From the NCBI GenBank assembly GCA_036874045.1, contig JAZBRI010000011.1, forward strand, positions 11,724,501-11,788,500: a stretch of 64,000 nucleotides of DNA, written 5' to 3'. Below are positions 51,801-64,000 of this stretch, in pieces (within the stretch, counting starts at the first letter, position 1; every line of letters starts with the position of its first letter). A program made the translations under genes and the position numbers. This DNA comes from Cymodocea nodosa (lineage: Eukaryota > Streptophyta > Magnoliopsida > Alismatales > Cymodoceaceae). The notes beneath the pieces are model-generated. The model worked only from the letters and a program-made list of their open reading frames with translations, had not been told where the DNA came from and did no database searches.

Positions 51801-54800
51801 AGTTTAGCAATGAGAACCTAGTTGTTGGACTGCCACGACTTAACAAATCAACCTCTATTTGCAAGATCTGTGAGTTGGGCAAATCCTGTAGAAGAAAAGT
51901 TTCTCCTTCTACCTGGAGAGCAACTTATACATTCAGATTTAACTGGACCTATGAGCATTCCTTCACTCAATGACAGCTTGTATTATGTCTTATTTATTAA
52001 CGATTATACTAGGTACTGCTGGATTTATTTCCTCAAACATAAACCAAAAGTCACCTTTTATTTTCAGAAGTTCAAGAGACTTGTTGAAAATCAAACTGGT
52101 CTTCGGATAACATCAGTTAGGACTGATAATGGGAAAGAAAATTCCAACAGGGAATTCAGTGATATTTGCTGAGTCAAGAATTGATCAAGTGACTGCTCCT
52201 AATACACCTCGACAAAATAGGGTGAGGGAAAGGAGAAACAGGACCACAATGGATATGGCTAGATGTCTATTATTTGACAAAAATCTACCTAAAACCTTTT
52301 GGGCTGAGGCATGTTCTACTGTTGTTTACATCCAAAATAGACTTCCTTCAAGAGTACTACATGATTTAACCTCCTTTGAAGCTTGATTTGGTTACAAACC
52401 TTCCATAAAACATATGAAAATTTTTGGTTGTGTTTGCTATGTTCATGTACCACATATTAAACGTGACAAGTTAGATCCAAGGGCAACTCTTGGAATTTTT
52501 ATTGGATACAGTCCATCAACCAAGGCTTACAGAATTTATCTTCAGTCTTCCAATAAAGTTCAGGAGATGTTCATTTTGATGAGAATTTTTGCTAGAACAA
52601 GGAAAATACTTCCGATTCCCAAAACTTATCTAAAGAAATCAGAGATAAGTATGTAATTTGTGGGCCTCCCATCCCTAATGAAGGTGTAACACCTGTATAT
52701 GATAAGGAGTTTTTTGAAACAGACCATATACCTGTACGTGGAGAGAGGTTGATTTCAGATGTCTATCTACGTTCAAATGTAGCTCAAGGAGAGCCCACCT
52801 GTATTGAACATGCCTTGAAACATCCTCATTGAAAGAAGGCTATGGAAGATGAGATAAATTCTATTGAAAAGAATAGTACATGGGAGTTAGTTACAAACTC
52901 TACCTGACAGGAAGAAAGTCATTGATGTAAAGTGGATTTTCAGAATCAAATTGAACACTGATGGTTCAATCAACAAGTATAAAGCAAGGTTAATTGTCAA
53001 GGGTTATGCACAGGAATTTGGTATCAATTATCTTGACACATTTGCCCCTGTAGCAAGCTTGAAACTATAAGATTGTTAATTACTTTATGTTGAAATATGT
53101 CTTGAATTTGTATAAGGGCATTTTGGTCCTTTTGTATTTAACCTCTCATAGCTATATAAGCTTATGGGTCTTAGGGCTTATTTTAAGGCCTCATTTTTGT
53201 ATCCCTCAATAGATAGTGGAACTCTCTCCTTCTCCCATCTCGTAAACATACCCGCAAGGGGAACCACATTAAATCAGGTGTTTTGTGTGCTTGTTTCCAT
53301 CTCTTCTACTTCCTCATTTGCATAACAAAACTGGTATCAAAGCTAGGTTTTGCAAAGAGAAGTGAAGAAGATTCGTTTGGGAAGTCTATTTTTGGGTGTT
53401 AGGGCATCCACGCATGTCTGGGAGAGGTTGCCACTTGTTTGTTGTGCACGCATCCGTCTGTATGTGTGTCGAAAGCAATTTCCGCACGTCCATTCACCAT
53501 GATTGTGCGTCTGTCACCCACGCACGAGTTGGAGTCCACGTCGCACGTCGTCTGGAAGTTGTCTGTGCTTCTATGTGCACCTGTACTCAGGTCTGTTCTA
53601 GCTTGTGCTTCGTTTGCCGTCCACGCACCTGTCATTGCAAGCCCACCAACACTCCTACACCCGCTCATAGACCACGTACAATTGCTCGATCGGCTTCTAA
53701 GACTGTCACGCGTGTTGTGCCTATGAGTGGCTCGATCATTGTCTACCTCTGTTGCCGCCATCTATTGTTCATGCTTGTATCGTTAGTCGGTGAAGAGGAA
53801 ACACACAATCCAACGTGTGGTGCCATTGGTAGTGAGGAAGAGGCGTGGCGGTGTCCGAAGGAGGAGAAGACGTGCGATCTTGCGCGTAGTGCTATCGATC
53901 GATGAGGAGGTCACGTAATCAATGTGCGTGGCTTCGATGCTCGAAGGAGAAGACACACAATCAGTGCACATAGAGTCTAGTGCAGGGTTTGGTCCGTGCA
54001 AGTGGTGTTGGTCAACCCGTCTGCTTACACACATCTATAGTGGTGCTTTGACCGAAAAAAAAAATGACAACACCAACTTTGAAAGTGGAGAAGTTTAACG
54101 GTAAAAATAACTTCAATCTTTGGCAGATAAAATTAAGAGCATTGTTGAAACAGCAAGGCATTTGAACTCCCTTGAATAAGGAATCATTAGTTGATAGAAA
54201 ATCTGCAAATTTTGAAGCTCAAGAAAAAAGGTACACTCAACAATCCTGCTTTATTTGTCTGATGAAGTTATAGTTGAGGTTGTAGATGAAATGATTGTTT
54301 TAGGTCTTTAGAACAAATTGAAGACCCTTTATATGACAAAGTCACTTACAAACAAACTACTCCTAAAGCAAAGATTGTTTTCTCTTAGAATGAAGGAGGG
54401 GACATCGTTGAAGCAACATTTAGACCAACTAAACACCATCCTCATGGAGTTGAGAAATATTGGTGTTACTGTTGAGGATGAAGATGCAGCTCTCATCCTG
54501 TTGGTCTCACTTTTACTCTCTTATAAGAACTTTGTGTAGTCTTTTGTGGTTGGTAGGAATACAATCACATTAGAAGAGGTGAGATCAAGTTTGCATTCTA
54601 GAAAATTGAAGCATATGGTTACTCATAACAGCAGTGATGCAAGTAGATCAGGTTTGTCAGTGCATCAGTCAGAGTTTAAGGGTCGTCAGAACAGGAAGGA
54701 TCACAAATAGAGAGGTAAAAGCAAATCCAAGGGAAAGTACTCTAAGGACACCTGCAACTATTGTAAAGAGAAGAGACACTAGAAGGTCAATTGCCCAAAG

Positions 54801-57800
54801 TTGAAGGCAAAGGGTAGTATAGCAGTAGCAGAAAAGGAAGATTCAACATCTGAATGTGATTTCTCTTTGACAGTTTCTTGCAATGCATACTTAAATCAGG
54901 CATGGATCATGGACTCAGGTGTGTCACATCACATAACTCCCAACAGAGAATACTTTTATACTTACCAACAGGTAGATGGTGGGGAGGTAACATTAGCAAA
55001 CGATGATGTTTGCAATAAAGCTAGCATTAGGTTTATCAAATTCAAGATGCATGATGGTATAGTGAAGATTCTAGAGGATGTTTGACATATGCCTAAGTTA
55101 GGTAAAAGTCTAATCTCTTTGATGGCTCGACTCAAAGAGATTCAGATATTCAAGTGAAGAAGGCAAGCTCCATGTCCTAAAAGGCTCTATGATTGTGATG
55201 AAATGAGTCAAGGAAAGACCTTTATACATCCTACAAGATTCTCCTATCATTGGTTCAGCTGTTATAGCTACAAGTGATGATCAACAATCTATCTTTGCTA
55301 TTTGACACTCAAGGATGGGTCATCTAGGACAGAGGAGAATGCAAACACTTAGCAATTTGAACAGATTAGAGGGACACAAGTTTGTCAACATAGACTTGTG
55401 TGAACATTGCATCTTTGGGAAGTAGAAGCGTGTATAGTTTGGCACAAGGAAACACACCACTAGAAGAACCTTGGATTATATCCATGCTGATTGTTGGGGT
55501 CCTTCCCAACAGCCCTCACTAGCAGGTTCAAGGTATTTTCTATCAATTGTTGATGATTTCTCATGTATGAATTGGGTGTTTATTATGAAACACAAAAATG
55601 AAGCCTTCAAGAACTTCAAGCAGTGGAAGGCTATAATAGAGATCAACTAGACAAAAAGGTAAAATATCTAACAAATAATGGTTTAGAATTTTGTTCTACT
55701 GAATTTGATGAGTTTTGCAAGGATGTTGGAATTACCAAGCATCATACGGTTAGAGATACCCTACAATAAAATGGAGTGGTTGAACGCCTCAACCAAATTC
55801 TTTTGGAAAGAGCTAGATCCATACTCTCTCATGCTGGTTTGGAAAAAATTTTCTAGGCAGAAGTAGTTAGCACTGCTTCTTATCTTATCGATAGATCACC
55901 ATCTAGTGCCATTGGTGATAAGATTCCTTATGAGGTTTGGTCAAGACATGTTGTAAATTACTCAAAGATCAGGATATTTGGATGTCCTGCTTACTCTCAC
56001 GTTCATCATAATAAGTTAGAGTCAAAAGCAAAGAAATGTATCTTTGTAGGCTATGACATTAGTGTAAAAGGATATAGAGTCTATGGTACGTCATCCAAAA
56101 GGGTGATATACAGTCGTGATATCACATTTGATGAGAAACATCTCATGTTGAGAAAGGATGATGTTGACGATTCAGAGATACCCAATGATACACAATAGGT
56201 GGAGTTTAAGATACAACAACCTATTGATAGGGGCCAACCTAGTACAAGTACAAGTCAGCCTTCAGAAGCAGCTAGTCCTCATGAGGTTCCTGTTTCAGAA
56301 GAAACTAAGTAGAGATGTGTTTCTAAAGATCGACTTAGAAAGGACATTCAACACCTTCAGAGGTATGGATATAGCAACATGATTGCCTATGCTTTACAGG
56401 TATCAAATGAGATAGAGGAAGATGCAGATCCTCCCAACTATAAGGCTGCCCTGAGGGACTCTGATACTACTCATTAGGTTACTTCTATGCAGGAAGAGTT
56501 TCAATCTCTTCAAAAGAACCAGACATGGGACCTAGTGAAGCGCCCTCAGGGCAAAAATATTGTTGGTTGCAAATGGGTATTTAAGAAGAATGTTGGAACT
56601 CAAGGCAACCAAGGAATTCAATATAAGGCTAGACTTGTGGCAAAAGGATACTCTCAACAAGGTGTTGATTTCAATAATGTCTTTGCACCTGTAGTCAGAT
56701 ACTCATCTATCAGAGTTCTTCTAACAATTGTTGCAGTAAAGAATTTAGAATTAGAACAATTAAATGTGAAAACGGCCTTCTTGCATGGTGATCTTGATGA
56801 GGAGATTTGGATGGATCAACCAACTGGGTTTGTGGAACAAGGGAAATCAAATCTTGTGTGCAAGTTGAAGAAGTCCTTATATGGACTGAAACAATCCCCC
56901 AGACAGTGGTATAAAAGGTTTGACACCTTTATTACCAAAGTTGATTTTATTCGCAGCTCTTATGACTCATGTGTGTGTGTTAGAAAGCTGAATGATGATA
57001 CACACGTATATCTGTTATTATATGTTGATGACATCTTAATTGTAACTCAAGATGTACATGTTATTCAAGAGCTGAGGGAAACTCTGAAGTCAGAGTTTGA
57101 TATGAAAGATTTGGATGCAGCTGGAAAGATTCTTGGGATGGAGATATAAAGGGACAAAAAATGTTGGAAAGTTGTTTCTCCATCAACGCAGTTACATAGA
57201 GAAGATTTTGCATAAGTTCAAGATGGCTTCTAGCAAAGCCATTAGTACTCCCTATGATAGGAATCTGCATCTTTCTTCTGCTATGGCGCCATAGTCTCAG
57301 TCTGAGAAAGATTATATGAAGAATGTTCTATATTCACAGACTGTTAGAAGTCTAATGTATGCTATAGTGTGCACTAGACCAGATCTTGCTTACCCACTCA
57401 GTGTGGTTAGCAGATTTATGGCGAATCTTGGTAAAGATCACTGGCAAGCTGTGAAAAGAATTTTCAGATATTTGAAGGGAGCATCTGATATAGGCTTGAT
57501 ATATGGCATGAAGAATAGTTGCACAATAGTTGGATATTCAGATTCAGACTTTGCAGGAGATGTTGATCAAAAATCCCTAACAAGATATGTTTTTACTGTT
57601 GCAGATTCTGTAGTTAGTTGAAAGTCAACGCTTCAGCCAACAATATCTCTGTCTACTACAATGGCAGAATACATGGCTATGATAGAAGCGACAAAAGAAG
57701 GAATTTGACTCAAAGGTCTAATGGTAGATTTTGGTTTGCACTATCATAAAGCAAACATTTTCTATGACAATCTTAGTGTCATTTGTTTGGCTAAGGACAA

Positions 57801-60800
57801 TATGTTTCATGATCATACAAAACACATTGACATCAGGTATCATTTCCTTCGATCAGAAAATAGAATTAAAGTTTTGAAGATCAACACTAAAGAAAATCTA
57901 GCTGATATGTTCACAAAGAGAGTCATTGAGAGCAAGTTCAAGCATTATTTGGACCTACTCAATATTTATGCATATGTTTGACCCTTTAAGGGTCTCTTGG
58001 ATGAGAAGTTTTGCTGTAGGTGGAGGATGTATTCAAGACAAGGTGGAGATTTGTTGAAATGTCTTGAATTTATATAAGGGCATTTTGGTCCTTTTGTATT
58101 TGACCCCTCATAACTATATAAGCTTATAGGTCTTAGGGCTTATTTTAAGGTCTCATTTTTGTATCCCTCAATAGATAGTGGAATTCTCTCCCTCTCCCAT
58201 GCCGTGGATGTACCCGCAAGAGGAACCACGTTAAATCAAGTGTTTTGTGTGCTTGTTTCCATCTCTTCTACTTCCTCATTTGCATAACACTTTAAGTGCT
58301 CAACATGGATGGAAAATACAACACTTAGATGTAAAATCCACTCTTTTAAATGGAGATCTCTTGGAGGAGATTTATGTGGATCAGTCAGAAGGGTTTATTT
58401 CAACTGAAAATGAAAGCAAGGTACTCAAGTTAAAGAAAGTCCTCTATGGGTTGAAACAAGCTTCAAGAGCATGGTACTCTAAGATCGATTCTCTTCTATT
58501 AAATTTGGGATTTGCACGCAATTCTTCTGAAGCAACTTTATGTCATGGAAAATTCTGAAGGTCAACTATTAATCATATCACTATATGTGGATGACCTTCT
58601 AATCATTGGAAGTAATGTGGCTGGAATCAAAGACTTAAAACAAAAGTTGATGAATACCTTTGAAATGTCTGATCTGGGACTTATGTTTTATTTTTAAGAC
58701 TAGAAGTACATCAGTCCACATCTGAAATTTCCATAAATCAGTGCAAATATGCACTGGATTTATTGGACAAGTTTGGTATGCTTGATTGCAAGACCTATGT
58801 GCACTCCTATGCATTACAAGAAGTTAAGTAATACCCCAACCTCCAGTCGTGTAGACAAGAAAGTCTATAAGAGCATGATAGGTTCACTGATATATCTTAC
58901 TGCAACAAGACCGGATATCCTGTTTGCAGCTACTTATTTATCAAGATTCATGAATTGTGCCCATGAAGAACATCTTCAAGCTGCCAAAAGACTCTTGAGA
59001 TATGTCAAAGGCACAGTTAATTTTGGTTTGAAATTTAAAAGGGAAGAGAAAGCAAATTTGGAAGGATTTTCTGATAGTGATTGGGCAAGGTCTCTTACTG
59101 ATTACAAAAGTACTTCTGGTTACTGTTTCCGATATGAATCATGTATATTCTCTTGGTGTTCAAAAAAACAGAGTCTGGTAGCTCAATGTACTGTAGAAGC
59201 TAAAGTAATTGTAGCTAATGCTGCAACAAATTAGGCTATTTGGATAAGGAAAATCTTCTCTGATTTACAAATCCATCAAGTGTATGCAACAAACCTATTT
59301 GTGGACAGTGAAGCTTGTATAGCTATCTCAAACAATCCAATCTTCCATGGGAAGACTAAACACTTCAACATTAAATTGTATGCCTTGAGAGACATGCAAA
59401 ACAAAGGTGAAGTATTATTGTCTTATTGCATAACTGACGATCAACTTACAGATCTTTTCACTAAACCACTTCAAGGAGATAAATTTCAGCTGCTAAGGAA
59501 GAAGACAAATGTTGAAAGTATCAAAAGCAAGAGGAAATTGTTGGAAATATGCTTTAGAACTTGTTTTATTTTATGTTTAACACATGTATGTTATGTAATA
59601 GAAACGTACATGAGTTATTTACTTTTAAGTTAATGTTATGATAGTTATCTTGTGAATGTGTCAGGTAACTGTTCATGTAGCACACATCTTGGATGTGTGA
59701 TTAGTGGTCTAACAGGTTGTAAAGCCTTTAAAAGGCCATGAATTGTGTATGTTTTTTGGTTGTAAGTGAAAAAAAAAACCTGTTGGATCACAAGAAGAAC
59801 AGTTCTGTGTTCTTCGAAGAAAAGTTCTACTTATCCCATTCTTCTCTCTTGATTTTCCTGTACACCTCATCACAATTAAATCAATTGATCCTATAACTTC
59901 ACGATCAGATCTATAATTTCAATAAAACAAGGCAATCAACAATATACATTTATAATACCACAAAACATGTAACCTCGGTTATTGTGCATGATATCAACAT
60001 AAACATCCTTTAACCTGAACTAAATGCAACCGAAGATAGATAGATGTGATTCGGTTGGTATTCACTACAGTTGATCAGGGAAAGGAGCAAGTATTTGGTA
60101 CGGTTAATTGCCTTCCAGCCCTTGAATGTTAGACACTCTGTTCATCAAAACATCAAAAATAATCCAGATTCTCCAAACCACGTGAATGTTTTCAAATTGT
60201 GTAGTCAAAGCAAGTGCAGAGATCTGCAAATGATATATTTTTGAAGAAAAATAAGTTGTCCTTCGATTCAAAATTATTTTTTTCCTTATAATTTGCACAT
60301 TTTTACTATAACATAAGGACAAATAATTCTAATTACCGGATATTTGAAAATTTTACCAATTGCACAACCAACTTAATATTTAACCCTTCCATGGGTTTAT
60401 CTCTCTGGTAGACGCATAAATTTTAAAAAATTATAACTTGTCATAAAATACCAAAATTTGGAACAAGAGTCAAGTTTTCTTCAGATGGTTTTGAGTTCCA
60501 CACCTTGAAAGTCAAGGGTTAAGGACGAGGGCTTGATAGCAATAGGTATCACAGGTAACCAACTTGGGTAGTAAAGAGAAGATGTAAAAAGTGACAGCAA
60601 TCAACACCTTGATCCCATTAAGGCCAGACAAATGCATTACCACCCATCTATCTTAACATTTGCATCCATAGAGATGTGAAAGCATTGCAGAAAAATGTTG
60701 AGTAAATAATAATAGAGCTACCATCCATCAAACAAAGAAAAAGCAACTACAACATGGGATTTGTTTTTGACTTGTTGATTATTATCCATCACTAAAATTT

Positions 60801-63408
60801 GAAAAATCGACCATAATAAAGCTAATGTCAAAGGGCTGATGAACAAGTACCATATTTTTGGGAATAAAACGAACTCTAAGACCACTTCTCCAATTTCTTT
60901 CATCATTTAGCTCTGCAACCTGTTGTCCAATAGGAATATATGAAATTCACACAGAAGCAAAAGGGTCGGACAAAAATATACTATTTTGCAGAAAGCACAT
61001 TCAATTTGAAACATACCGCCCTTTCAGCATCCTCTACAGACTGGTACTCCACAAAAGCATGTAACTGTAAATAACAGATAGGAAATATCGTCAATACATA
61101 ACTACAACACATGTATAACCGAAGCCAGTATTATTATATCAGGAATAATCCACAGACCACGATTGATTTATTTATGGAAGAAACTATTGTAAGTTCTGAC
61201 AAGCTTCCTTCTAAAGGAACACAAAAGAGAAACCGTTACACACAACAAATTTGCTCCCAAATTCATTTCTTTGGACCACCTAACCTCCTAGAAAAACAAA
61301 GAAGAGTTCAGCAAAGCTTGTTTTGTATGCCATGTAAAACCCAAATTTTCCAAATACATTCATGATAAATTAGTGTTTTAACGAGAAATTGCACAAAAGC
61401 ATCTTTCAGAAACTTGTACCCATCATCTCCAGATCCACTTATGCAAACAACCCTATACACTTTTTTTTCACTAAATGCCATGGAGCATAATTATTAAAAT
61501 CCACTCCCACAACTCACAGATATGCCCTTCACAAGAAATGCTTGCGGTGGCAAATAGCTTTCTTCCACATCAGAATGGTGAGCAACATTTAATTTTCACA
61601 GGAGGGAGTTAAACATACTTTCTCAGAAACAAGAAAATAATGTTGAACTAAAATGGCAATAGGACAAAGTCACGCTTACAGGCACCATGATGTTAATAGT
61701 TTCAAATTTTCAATTTTATGGATTGATTGTGATTTTTGTTTTTAAGATTTGTGCTCCAATGAGCACAATCCCATCTGAAGACCTCAAGCTTATATAAAAC
61801 CCAAAAATTATGGAACAAGACATATGCCATACAGTAAACAATCTAATAGAGAATACATATTTAGAAGTACAAGATACCTTGTTCAACAGAAAGCTGTTCA
61901 TTTTCCCTGGCCTAGCATTAGCAGTAGCAGCATTATTTGTTGGTTGTGGATAGCATGTACGAATTGTCTTCACACTATATTGTAATTGAAGGAATAAGCT
62001 TGGAAAATCAAATGGTACAGCATATAAAATGCATATAAACTCTGGAATCTGGACTACCTTCCAACGACAGAGAAAACCTTAACAAGGTTTTGGTAACAAT
62101 GATCCTCAGGCAGATTCTCTGCAACAACAATACGTGACTGCAAGATTAACAATGCAGCAATTGTTAGTCTAAGGATCTAGGTTAAAAACAAAAGCATTCA
62201 ATGACAGAAAATTGTTGATCGTAACCTGCAATTCCTCCAAATCAGCTTCAGTGATTGGTTGTTGGCGTCTAACCTTCTTTCCATCATCACTAACTACCTA
62301 TACAAACCAAGTTAAAATTCCAAAAAATGCAGAAAATTGGTTTAAAAAATGGGCTTTTAATTTTACACAATCTAAGTTAAGCTTTAATTCAAACCAGGTT
62401 ATGTTTTACTGCAATGCAATCCAAATTATGTTTTAATACAAATATAGGGTTAAAATTTCAGAAAATGCAGAAAAAAAACATACTATCAAATTCATGTCGT
62501 GGTCTTAATCAATCTATGTTATTTTGAACACGTCATGTTCTTCCACCACTCCTATTGTTCATCCCCTGACAACTCAAGCCCTCAACAACTTCTGGGACAC
62601 CCCTTCTTGCCCCATAGCCACAAATTTGGGAGCCAAGAATTTGTGGGTTCCCCCATCATCAAACAAGACCAAGACTGGATGCCCATTCACCTTCCCCAAT
62701 CCCACATTGTTTGTGGACCAACCTCTCCATCAATGGTGAGTAACAAGATTGTCGACTCACAATCCTCTAAAGAATCTTCTTGATCATACTCACTCCACTT
62801 CCCTTGAACAAGGAACAAAGATTTGTTTTATACTAGTGACCCTTCATCCATCGCTCATCACAATTATAGCAAAGATGTTTATCCAGTCATTCCTTCATTT
62901 CAATGGGAGTCAAAAGCTTATTGTGGGTGCTCAAGGGCAAGATGTCACGACCTTCACCTTCTTATTGCTACCAAAGGGAAAGAGGATCACTACCCAAAGA
63001 GCTGGAAAGTTAAGTTGAGAAATAAATACTTGAAGAGATCTCCATGGACCATTGATGTGAATCTTAACAAGGCCAAGGAAGTAGTATGCACTGATGATTA
63101 TCAAAAATTAATCTTCCACAAAAGAAAACTTACAAGCTTTGATGATGTTCTAAGACCAGCAGCAAGTTGTGAAGAGTTGTTGACTAGAGCTCTAATTTTC
63201 TTGAAAGGTGTGATGACTGATATTGGAACTGTCCACAGGAAATCAAGGAAAGGTTAATCTTTTAAATAGATATACATATGTTCTTGATAGTAAAATGAAA
63301 GCAAAATTGAGAAAGATATCAAATACCAAATCCCTCAGGATCTTTGCTGATAAACTTCATCAAATGTTCGGTAGTAGCCAAGTTCAAATCACTGAAATAA
63401 TACTCTAC
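48860..63408 (-). CDS. LARP6A: La-related protein 6 (LARP6A type), 5' end outside window
   Basis: RNA-binding protein with a La motif, an RRM and a C-terminal glycine/arginine region. Exons in coding order: 63408-63327, 63228-63134, 62297-62226, 62137-62058, 61974-61878, 61064-61017, 60919-60851, 49352-49197 and 49114-48860 (TAA). They total 954 nt, or 317 residues, all in phase. The La motif reads [26 protein letters not shown], then [12 protein letters not shown] and [16 protein letters not shown]. The linker is [14 protein letters not shown]. The RRM reads [36 protein letters not shown] and [10 protein letters not shown]. The tail has [21 protein letters not shown] and the family signature [19 protein letters not shown]. 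The N-terminal region lies beyond 64000. The intron 60850-49353 is 11.5 kb because of two nested copia elements. Confidence 0.92.
53344..54063 (+). other. GC-rich leader of the inner copia
   Basis: About 720 bases between primer site and gag start, much richer in C and G than the rest of the element, with many CACGCA/CACGT-type words. It carries an open frame on the plus strand (53396-53905, 169 aa, Cys/Val/Thr/His-rich) and one on the minus strand. Neither is a recognisable family. It could be an untranslated leader or captured host sequence. Confidence 0.5.
54064..57981 (+). pseudogene. gag-pol remnant of the inner copia
   Basis: Starts [18 protein letters not shown] and hits an early stop in gag. 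The knuckle region reads CNYCKEKRH followed by a stop at 54781. Protease: [13 protein letters not shown] (about 54903). The integrase zone is 55300-55960, with several stops. RT 56487-57149 is one open frame of 220 aa (WVFKKN...[54 protein letters not shown] near 57020). RNase [16 protein letters not shown] (57540) and [10 protein letters not shown], ending ADMFTKRV near 57920. Broken by stops, so non-functional, though less eroded than the outer copy in RT. Confidence 0.9.
59902..60850. other. LARP6 intron remainder
   Basis: AT-rich intron sequence between the outer copia and the exon 60919-60851. No coding segment expected for LARP6 is missing here, and none was found. Confidence 0.5.
62299..63133. 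other. LARP6 intron with an unexplained plus-strand open stretch
   Basis: Between La-motif exon 63228-63134 and exon 62297-62226. Plus-strand frames 62499-62783 and 62823-63257 are in the same register, separated by two stops. The right end of the second is only the antisense of a LARP6 exon, but the left part ([19 protein letters not shown] and onward) is unexplained. Perhaps an eroded transposon. Confidence 0.4.
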
Positions 63409-64000
63409 CTACGATATTAAAAAAACTCAGCTCAAAATAAATAATATAATGACATTAGAATTGTAAAATAAGAAGGGAAAATACAGAAACTAACAAAAAA
63501 TTACTAGGTGTGGAATACGACATTTTGAAATTTGCTAGAGAGAGATATGATTTTAATGAAATTTTTTTTGAAGAAAATTTATCATCTAATGAGCTATATC
63601 CTTTCTAACAAATTCTTTTGTTAGAGCCAAAATGTGTATTCTTGTGTCTTTGTCATTAAAAATGCAAGTATTTATCTAAAAGAATTAATGAGATGGAAAT
63701 CCTTAGCACCCTCCCAACAAACTAAATTTTAATAAGAATCTCACTAAACAACACACTTCAAATGTCTAGACCATAATATCATATCTCCTAATGCAAGACT
63801 TAAGCAACTTTGCGGTTCAATGGATGCACAACCTTAACAATGTTTTAAAGAGAAAGAGAGTGAGGGGAGTTGAGGGAGAGAGAGAGATATGAAGACTAAC
63901 TCACCCTCACCTTTTTTTTTTAACAAATTTTATCACAATAAAAACCATATTTGACAATCATACAGAAATAACTTCTTACCATCAATGCAGATCATATCCC
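63409..64000. other. LARP6 upstream intron, no feature seen
   Basis: Sequence before the first La-motif exon in the window. AT-rich. A gtaag-like donor at 63979 on the minus strand would follow a frame with a stop in the needed phase, so I do not call an exon. Earlier LARP6 exons lie beyond the window. Confidence 0.5.

Larger units (their letters stand above)
53088..58289 (+). mobile_element. Ty1/copia LTR retrotransposon (inner, nested)
   Basis: LTRs 53088-53327 and 58052-58289 (240 and 238 bp), TGTTGAAAT...TTGCATAACA, with about 18 substitutions and one 2-base gap between them by eye. Primer site tggtatcaaagc at 53332-53343; purine tract ggtggagat before the 3' LTR. Perfect target duplication CTTTA at 53083-53087 and 58290-58294. 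Removing the element and one CTTTA restores the outer RT frame across ITL/SAQHGW, which proves the order of insertion. A different copia lineage from the outer element. Confidence 0.96.
50399..59520 (+). pseudogene. gag-pol remnant of the outer copia
   Basis: Domain order gag, protease, integrase, RT, RNase H is diagnostic of Ty1/copia. gag has two zinc knuckles, [14 protein letters not shown] and [14 protein letters not shown] (about 51160-51280). Protease: [11 protein letters not shown] (51376). Integrase HHCC (HKRLGRCH...[10 protein letters not shown]) and a DDE-type core (HSDLTGP, RTDNGKE) span 51760-52390. RT starts near 52840 ([26 protein letters not shown]) and is cut at 53087. It resumes at 58290 with [20 protein letters not shown], then [13 protein letters not shown], and the catalytic box [11 protein letters not shown] near 58580. 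RNase H has [20 protein letters not shown] and ends near 59500. Several stops and frameshifts mean it is not functional. Confidence 0.9.
49982..59901 (+). mobile_element. Ty1/copia LTR retrotransposon (outer), split by a second copia
   Basis: 5' LTR 49982-50348 and 3' LTR 59539-59901 (367 and 363 bp), both TGTTGGAAATATGC...CCTATAACTTCA. The primer site tggtatcaaaac starts two bases after the 5' LTR, and a purine tract gcaagaggaaat precedes the 3' LTR. Without the inner insertion it is about 4.7 kb, normal for copia. Flanking 5-mers (taatc / cgatc) match only in part, so the target duplication is eroded. It lies in the LARP6 intron, antisense to the gene. Confidence 0.93.

Noticed and set aside
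53396-53905. 169-aa frame as a host gene
   Set aside because: It lies between the primer site and gag of the inner copia and has no recognisable domain, so it is described as part of the element leader.
62823-63257. 144-aa plus-strand frame as an independent gene
   Set aside because: Its right third is the exact antisense of a La-motif exon of LARP6 that joins in phase with its neighbours. The rest is unrecognised.
63979-64000. Possible LARP6 exon end at the window edge
   Set aside because: A donor-like gtaaga is present, but in the phase required by the next exon the sequence has a stop codon.
1-64000. CRISPR arrays, tRNA genes, rRNA genes, bacterial-type operons
   Set aside because: No array of regular repeats and spacers, no tRNA B-box in a cloverleaf context, and no rRNA segment were seen. 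The gene structure is plant nuclear.

Overview
The window reads as nuclear DNA of a flowering plant. It has six intron-rich plant protein genes, several with introns of kilobases swollen by transposable elements, plus Ty1/copia, Ty3/gypsy, LINE, hAT and TRIM-type remnants in AT-rich spacers. The exons of the cellulase gene are strongly GC-rich while the other genes are near neutral. That suggests a monocot outside the grasses, but this is an inference and I cannot name the species.

Layout. 825-12075 (+): the 3' half of a GH20 beta-hexosaminidase gene (HEXO type), with a small non-autonomous LTR element in one intron. About 13540-13765 (+): a telo-box/TATA promoter followed by what I read as a double-guide box C/D snoRNA. 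14826-15084: an unrecognised terminal-exon-like frame. 15430-17025 and 19251-19954: a decayed hAT element and a short relative. 21454-24878 (+): a complete TRAPPC5/TRS31 gene. 26450-36441 (+): a complete HOL-type thiol/halide methyltransferase gene with a LINE fragment, a TRIM-like element and a 363-bp tandem duplication in its introns. 37190-37770 (-): a gypsy integrase fragment. 38228-41942 (+): a chloroplast rhodanese-like gene (STR4A type). 42917-45100 (-): a complete KORRIGAN-type membrane endoglucanase gene, tail-to-tail with STR4A. 46690-47660 (-): a second LINE fragment. 48860-63408 (-): a LARP6-type La-related protein gene, 5' end outside the window. One LARP6 intron of about 11.5 kb holds a copia element (49982-59901) that is itself split by a second copia element (53088-58289) with a perfect 5-bp target duplication.

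The genes are unrelated housekeeping genes (glycan trimming, vesicle tethering, methyl halide formation, thylakoid or envelope biology, cellulose synthesis, RNA binding) and do not form a pathway. The exon models come from reading splice sites by eye. For HEXO, TRAPPC5, HOL, KOR and LARP6 every junction keeps phase and the joined protein reads as the family. The most interesting items are the snoRNA, the three-level nesting in LARP6, the possible dual start and cryptic exon of HOL, and the TRIM-like copies in introns.
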